DNA from: Calycina herbarum
Taxonomy: Eukaryota; Ascomycota; Leotiomycetes; Helotiales; Pezizellaceae
Assembly: GCA_001414485.1 (NCBI GenBank)
Contig: LLEY01000052.1
Span: 248,001-312,000, forward strand
Length of the DNA: 64,000 nucleotides
Reading direction: 5' to 3'
Shown here: piece by piece, positions 59,196-64,000 of the stretch
Layout: each line of letters starts with the position of its first letter
Numbering within the stretch: position 1 is the stretch's first letter
Program-made: the position numbers and the translations under genes
Notes under the pieces: generated by a model
Seen by the model: only the letters and a program-made list of their open reading frames with translations
Told to the model about the DNA's origin: nothing
Database searches by the model: none

Positions 59196-61611
59196 TCATT
59201 CCCTGACAATATCCAGATCACTATCATCATCATCATCAAAATCATTAAGCAAAACAGCCTTCGCCGCCTCCCCTCCAATACTCTCCCGTCCCGCTTCCCG
59301 AATCCCCTTCTCCGTCACAAACCTGGTCTTCTTCTTGACAGGTTGTAAATTCTGACCCTCCCGCATTCGACCTAGGTCTTTACTCAAGTCGCTACCCCAT
59401 CCCCTTGCCGCCGTACTAGATGTCGTATTCGCGCGCTTCCGTTTGATAGGACTTAATCGTATATCCCTCGCCTTTCCACCTAGAAGTCCCAAACTCGCAG
59501 CATCAGGAGGTGGTGGCGGTCCCTGATCATCTCGTTGCTCAGTTCTCGGCCCAGCCCGTGACGTTTGTTTCGCACGCATATAGTCCGCCCCCATGCCATT
59601 GCCGAATTTCCCCAACTTCCTTTCCAGCTCCCTCTCCTTCTCTTGGGCCATGAGTTGTCGAGTCATCCGCTCTTCCTTGTTTGAACCCCGTTGAAAATGA
59701 TCCGGGTCATAATCGACATCATCCAATAAATTCGCTGTGGTACGTTTGCCTATGAATACGGTGCTGTGGCTGTCTCTGTCATAGCGCACTTTATCTTCTG
59801 TCTTTGCCTTCTTCCTGTAATCGAAGTGCCCAGTCACATCTTTAGAATTGAATTTCTTAGCTCCATAATCGCCCTTTCCAAAGTTCATGGTGTTGACTTC
59901 CATCCTGGACGCCCGCGTTTTCTGAAGTTGAAGATTGACGTGGAAATCGCAGAATTCCGTATGTCGTTTATCAATCCACGAATCGCAAACTTTTCCGTCC
60001 TTCTTGACACTTTTGCAAAATCCCAGGTCTCTAGCATTCCCAATTTCCAGAATGGTATCAGCATCCGAATTCAACACTAAACTGAACTTCCCGGTATCAG
60101 CTTTTCCTCGCGGAGGTGGCATAAATCCAGGATTTAGAATGGCTATTAGAGTCCCAGGAGTGAGTTTCCAGAATTTCTCGAATGCAGAGTCGAAAAGCGC
60201 TAGATCCAATTCCCATTTCAGGTCTGTCAATCCCATGATCATGTATTTCCCTCGTTTCTCGCTTTTCCCATTGGGTATATGAGATCGAGGTTCCGTTTTC
60301 TTCGCGATAATAGCAAATAAAACTAAATCTTCCTCTATGTCGGGACCTGAAAAATCCGGGCCTTTGACTGTTCTTAGTAGGTCTGGAACCAAAAATGTCT
60401 TTTTGCCAGATAAGGTACGTGTAAGGACATGGTGGGGTATTATCCTTTTGGAAAGATGGGTTTTCGAGAAAGGTTCGAATTGAGAGTCCTCTGTTTCGGA
60501 AGCCTCACTTGGGGATATTTTTCGTGTTCTGGGTGGTGGTAAAGTCGAAGACGCCCTAGATTCTGATCTACTCGATGATACAGTACTTGAGTCGAGTAAA
60601 CTACTTTCCTTCATGGCCGATCGCAGACTTGGTGTTGTTCTACTTCGTGACATACCGCCAACGGCTGGTTTGTCGAAAGATTTCAATATGTCATCTCTGC
60701 TGAATTCAGTCGGTCGTCGAGGAGCTTCAGGCAATTCTTCTGCAGCTTGCTTGTAACTCTCCATCTGCTCGTGATTTATGTCGAAAGCCATACTCCTGTT
60801 CTTCCTCATGCGCGCCTCCCGATCCCGTCGTTCTGTGTCTTGAGCCCGACTAGCCGCCATGCGCTCACTAAAACTTTTTGGCCGACTGTCATCTTGATTC
60901 GAGTTTATCGAGGAAGACGGATGTCCATAACCGCCAATCTGAGATTGTGGTCTTGAAAGGAAAGGTCCCAGCCGTCTGTCTGGTGCATCAACATCGTCCT
61001 TTCTCCGCAAACTGGGCGCCCTCTTCAACGATATATCCCTGCCGGTCAACCCCTTATCGATGCCCAAAAGAACCCTTTTTGGAGAGTTATGAGGCACTGG
61101 GGCAGGCTGGGCCCTTCTGACTGGCGAAACTGGAACATGTATACTGGCTTGCGATTTAGATCTTTGCAAATGCCGTTCTCGTACCCCATCCACTCTAGAT
61201 TGTGCTCGACTTGCTGCGGCGGAATTGGCTCTAGAGATTCCCGGGTTTGATTCATTATCCGTATCTGAGTTGTGTTTGTTCTTCTTCTTCTCTTGGGCCT
61301 TCTTCAGCCTAAGTCGCATCTGAATCTCCTCCAGCTTCAGGGCTAGGGTTTCCTCATCTTCCTCCCCGTCGCTCCCATCCTCAACATCCAGCATCTCTTT
61401 AGGCTTGCTTCGCATGGAGGCTGTTGATTTCGATCGCTTTATTGGGGACGGGGAAGGAGAAGCGCGTTCTGCAAGGCGTCGTAATCGGTCTCGTCCACCA
61501 GGAGTACTTATGAGTGCCGCATGAGGAGACCTGGGAGGCCATTCAGGCCCGTCATCTATTTTGTGTTAGGAACGGCCTTATCAATTCGACAGAACGCTCA
61601 CCTTGAGACAT
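59196..61611 (-). CDS. mcm10: DNA replication protein Mcm10
   Basis: Two exons (intron 61556-61601) encode 789 residues; the first exon has ten coding bases (MSQ plus one base). After a charged N-terminus with a coiled coil (LALKLEEIQMRLRLKKAQEK), an OB-fold includes KYMIMGLTDLKWELDLALFD and FKLTPGTLIAILNPG-like text. A zinc ribbon/CCCH lies at about 515-545 (GFCKSVKKDGKVC, then WIDKRHTEFCDFH). These are the defining parts of Mcm10, which binds DNA and pol alpha and activates the CMG helicase at origins. The C-terminus is short and acidic, ending DDDSDLDIVRE. It is divergent to RNase H2B. Confidence 0.93.
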
Positions 61612-62044
61612 GATATACTGGCCTCCAGGCCATCCGTCATTCGCAGGCCCCTTGGTGTTGTTGGTCGCTCAATGATGTTGTTATTTTTAGATTGGGTTGG
61701 TTATGCGCTTTGTTTATCGAAAAGTAAATAGATGCAAAGGCGTAGCAAAACTCCGTCGAGATTTCTGATGATGGTTTGCAAGAGGTCTCGTAATTTCCTA
61801 GAATCTCAACGGGCTTACACCTCCAGAGGTAAGACCTTGCACAACTCTGTATCCCAAGCTAAGATTGTACAATCTGGAGAAGTTGCGATCAACACCCCTG
61901 TCGTTTCCCCAGTTTAGCCGATTTGTTTCAGTCGCGGTGCAGTTGCGTGGGAGCGCGTCTTCTCGGAATCGACCTCGAAAATCAATTAAAGTCAGGAACT
62001 TCAACTTTTGTCAATCACCTCAATTGTTCCCAAATACCCTCAAC
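61612..62044. promoter_or_regulatory. bidirectional promoter of Mcm10 and RNase H2B
   Basis: 433 bp separate the two start codons. A CGCGT core (61954-61958; ACGCG on the other strand) resembles the MCB element bound by the MBF factor at G1/S genes. A single short match may be chance. No TATA box was recognised. Confidence 0.4.
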
Positions 62045-63403
62045 ATGGCTCCTAAAACTCGTGGCAGACCGTCTAAAAAGGCCGAAAAGGAAACAGCAGA
62101 ACCAGCAGTTGTTTCTACCGAGCAAAAAGTCCAATTGAACCCCGAAGTCACCAATCCTCCACAGCTTTTTATATTACCAGAAGATCTCAGCGCAGAAGCT
62201 CGAATGGTTCAAATCGAAAACCCACGCCATTCTACGAACAGCCCTTACATCGTATGTCCCGAACGCGGCTTTTTCGAACTCACACGAGTATCTGCGCCAA
62301 AGTCAACACCACGAAGCTGGCTTTTATCGTCAGAGGACTCGAAGGAAAATGGGGAAGATGTCAAGCAGTTAGAAAGCGAGGCGGAAACTACAGACAAATT
62401 TTCTACAAAGGGTTACATGCTTCGAAATGCAAATCTAATGGTAGCAACACCGATCGATACATTATTTCTTATATTACCGGCTCTCGCCCCCAAATCAGCA
62501 ACGAAAGCCTCAGACAAAAAGCTATTTCTCTCGGGGGAAGATTATTTGGATAGGATGGGATCTGCCTCGCCAGAACTTGCGCCCCTTTTAAAGAACGAAT
62601 CGATACGATCATCAATTGAACAGCGAATGGCTGCTGTATGCGACACAGTCGAAGGAGGAGACGAGACAATGTATCGGATAAATGAAGAGAAGATTCTCAA
62701 AGTATTATTGGAGAAGGCCAAGAAGATGACGAAACAGGGATTGACTCCAAGTATGGAGGAGAAGTTTGTGAGGAAAGCCTTGGAGGTTCCTACACTTGTT
62801 ATTGCCACCGAGGAGGACGAGGAGGTAGTTAAAACCGCCAACTCTGGAACCTCGACGCCTCACGTAGACACCCCGGATGCACAATCAACTGCTGCTTCTT
62901 TTGAGAGCGCAACGACCTCCTTTTCAGAAGCTTCCACAGCTGCTACATCATTTTCCGAAGACTCTTCCGTTACTGTCACGGGCAACAAGACACCCGCTCT
63001 CCCGCCAATCGGTGCTCCTGAAGGTGTTGCAGATCTCCTCAGACTGCGAACTGCAATGTCATTCCTCTGCTCAAAATATGTTGCACCACATATGAGCGAA
63101 TCTATTAAAAAACTCGCATCTTCGTCGGATTCTGGTACCGACTTTGCGCCTCTCGAAACCCATATTGCTCATTTGGCCAAGTTGCGCCAGGAAGCAATTG
63201 CCGCTAGATCATTAGGCGACGCTTCGAGGAAACGAGGGTACGAAGAGGACGACGATGAGGGAGAAGGAAGAGCCGAGAAGAAACGGAAAAAGGAAGAGGA
63301 GGAAAAGAGGAAGAAGGCCGGAGAGAGTAGAGGCGTGAAGAACCTGAAGAAAGTTAATGTTAGCGGAATGAAGAAAATGAGTGACTTCTTCAAGAAGAAG
63401 TGA
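62045..63403 (+). CDS. rnh202: ribonuclease H2 subunit B
   Basis: A single exon encodes 452 residues. After a basic N-terminus with an AT-hook-like TRGRPSKK, the sequence has the triple-barrel and helical features of the family: PPQLFILPEDLSAEARMVQI, FSTKGYMLRNANLMVATPID and LFLSGEDYLDRM. The extreme C-terminus is MKKMSDFFKKK, a PIP-box-like motif (M442, M445, F448, F449) with Met in place of the usual Gln, as in the PCNA-binding end of RNase H2B. The complex removes ribonucleotides from DNA. The ATG at 62045 is the first Met of the conserved start; the open frame farther upstream lacks an ATG. Confidence 0.9.
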   Translation: MAPKTRGRPSKKAEKETAEPAVVSTEQKVQLNPEVTNPPQLFILPEDLSAEARMVQIENPRHSTNSPYIVCPERGFFELTRVSAPKSTPRSWLLSSEDSKENGEDVKQLESEAETTDKFSTKGYMLRNANLMVATPIDTLFLILPALAPKSATKASDKKLFLSGEDYLDRMGSASPELAPLLKNESIRSSIEQRMAAVCDTVEGGDETMYRINEEKILKVLLEKAKKMTKQGLTPSMEEKFVRKALEVPTLVIATEEDEEVVKTANSGTSTPHVDTPDAQSTAASFESATTSFSEASTAATSFSEDSSVTVTGNKTPALPPIGAPEGVADLLRLRTAMSFLCSKYVAPHMSESIKKLASSSDSGTDFAPLETHIAHLAKLRQEAIAARSLGDASRKRGYEEDDDEGEGRAEKKRKKEEEEKRKKAGESRGVKNLKKVNVSGMKKMSDFFKKK

Positions 63404-63537
63404 TTGTTGAAGGTTTTTGTATGATTTGGAGTTTGGAGTTTGGAAAAAGGGCTTTTTACCAGGACAATGGTGTCTTCAGGATAAAGCCGGCGTTCGATTG
63501 TATAGCAATTGTAGGATAATTTATCATGTTCGTTTCT

Positions 63538-63978
63538 TCATCTTGGACCCCGCCTACCCCGCACACTGCCAGTTCCTCGTCCTATACCTGTTCCAGATCG
63601 TGTTGTGTTTGATGAACCTCGACTTCCCCCACCAGCAGTATATCCGCTACTGCCGTAGCCACTGCTCGAAGCTCTGCCTGTCCCCCTACCTCGTCCTCTA
63701 GTTCCCCGTGTTCCCCTCAAAGTTGTACCAGCCTGGCGCGATCTCTCTTCTTCTTCCGCTCTTCTCCTCGCATCTTCCCGTCTTCTCTCTTCATCTGCTG
63801 CCCTTCTTTCTGCTGCTTGTGCTTTCAATACTGTTTCGTTCTCCATGTCCACGATATCTTGACTTGCTCCTTTCCAATTGGGATTCAGAATCAGACGTTG
63901 GTTATGCTCCGTTTGCGACAAAATCCGGATCCACGTATTCAGCAGAGTTGACGCAGATGTAACTGTTCTTGATACTGT
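63538..63978 (-). CDS. duo1: DASH/DAM1 complex subunit Duo1, 3' exon (partial)
   Basis: Only the last exon (about 146 codons) is in the window; the gene runs off the right edge. Its acceptor (TATGTAG on the minus strand) is at 63980-63979. The exon reads TLLNTWIRILSQTEHNQRLI, then LNPNWKGASQDIVDMENE and a charged helix (AERRAADEERRREDARRRAE), and ends in a Gly/Arg-rich tail. The WIRILSQTEHNQRL text is the hallmark of Duo1, a part of the ring that couples kinetochores to microtubules. It converges with RNase H2B with 134 bp between the stop codons. Confidence 0.88.
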   Translation of the reverse strand, partial: TVSRTVTSASTLLNTWIRILSQTEHNQRLILNPNWKGASQDIVDMENETVLKAQAAERRAADEERRREDARRRAEEEERSRQAGTTLRGTRGTRGRGRGTGRASSSGYGSSGYTAGGGSRGSSNTTRSGTGIGRGTGSVRGRRGPR

Positions 63979-64000
63979 CTACATAAACAAACGGTCAGCT
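63979..64000 (-). other. start of an intron of duo1 cut by the window edge
   Basis: The minus strand shows AGCTGACC at the edge followed by a short tract and TATGTAG, fitting a branch site and 3' splice site. Confidence 0.6.

Overview
The window is nuclear DNA from a filamentous ascomycete (Pezizomycotina). Genes are interrupted by short GT-AG introns, mostly 46-170 bp, with CTAAC/CTGAC/CTAAT-like branch sites. The recognised proteins are fungal: Kin1-type kinase, Aim21, Tvp18, a Cdc15/Hof1-type F-BAR protein and the DASH subunit Duo1. Gene-poor DNA is AT-rich and looks mutated by RIP (repeat-induced point mutation). A leotiomycete is my best guess, but only a guess.

Layout. 1-13.7 kb, all on +: a Kin1/MARK kinase, a small cysteine-rich secreted protein, Caf40/Rcd1 of the CCR4-NOT complex, a bZIP factor with an AT-hook, and a coiled-coil protein of unknown role. 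13.7-20.4 kb: AT-rich DNA with an LTR-like insertion, then an F-BAR/SH3 cytokinesis protein (-). 20.4-27.2 kb: Not1, the scaffold to which Caf40 binds. 28-33.8 kb: an unknown 182-residue protein (+), a small single-span membrane protein (-), a decayed relative of it, Tvp18 (-) and NTF2 (-). 35.3-40.0 kb: a nuclear-looking acidic/basic protein of the DUF7918 type and a secreted serine beta-lactamase-like protein. 40-48.3 kb: gene-poor, very AT-rich DNA with a second decayed relative of the membrane protein, a tandem ~100-bp repeat, a degraded LTR copy and eight loci carrying an 18-bp iterated motif. 49.8-56.4 kb: Aim21, an NAD(P)-binding epimerase-like protein and an IMPACT/UPF0029 protein. 56.77-58.63 kb: a complete but RIP-inactivated pogo/Fot1-type DNA transposon with 61-62 bp inverted ends and a TA target duplication. 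59.2 kb to the end: Mcm10 (-) and RNase H2 subunit B (+) diverge from a 433-bp interval, and the 3' part of Duo1 (-) converges on RNase H2B.

Functional themes: mRNA deadenylation (Caf40 + Not1), cortical actin, polarity and cytokinesis (Kin1, F-BAR, Aim21), replication and chromosome segregation (Mcm10, RNase H2B, Duo1), and transport (Tvp18, NTF2). I see no biosynthetic cluster, rRNA, tRNA or CRISPR. All exon structures were derived by hand from splice signals and reading-frame continuity. The exon lengths of every complete multi-exon model add up to a multiple of three.
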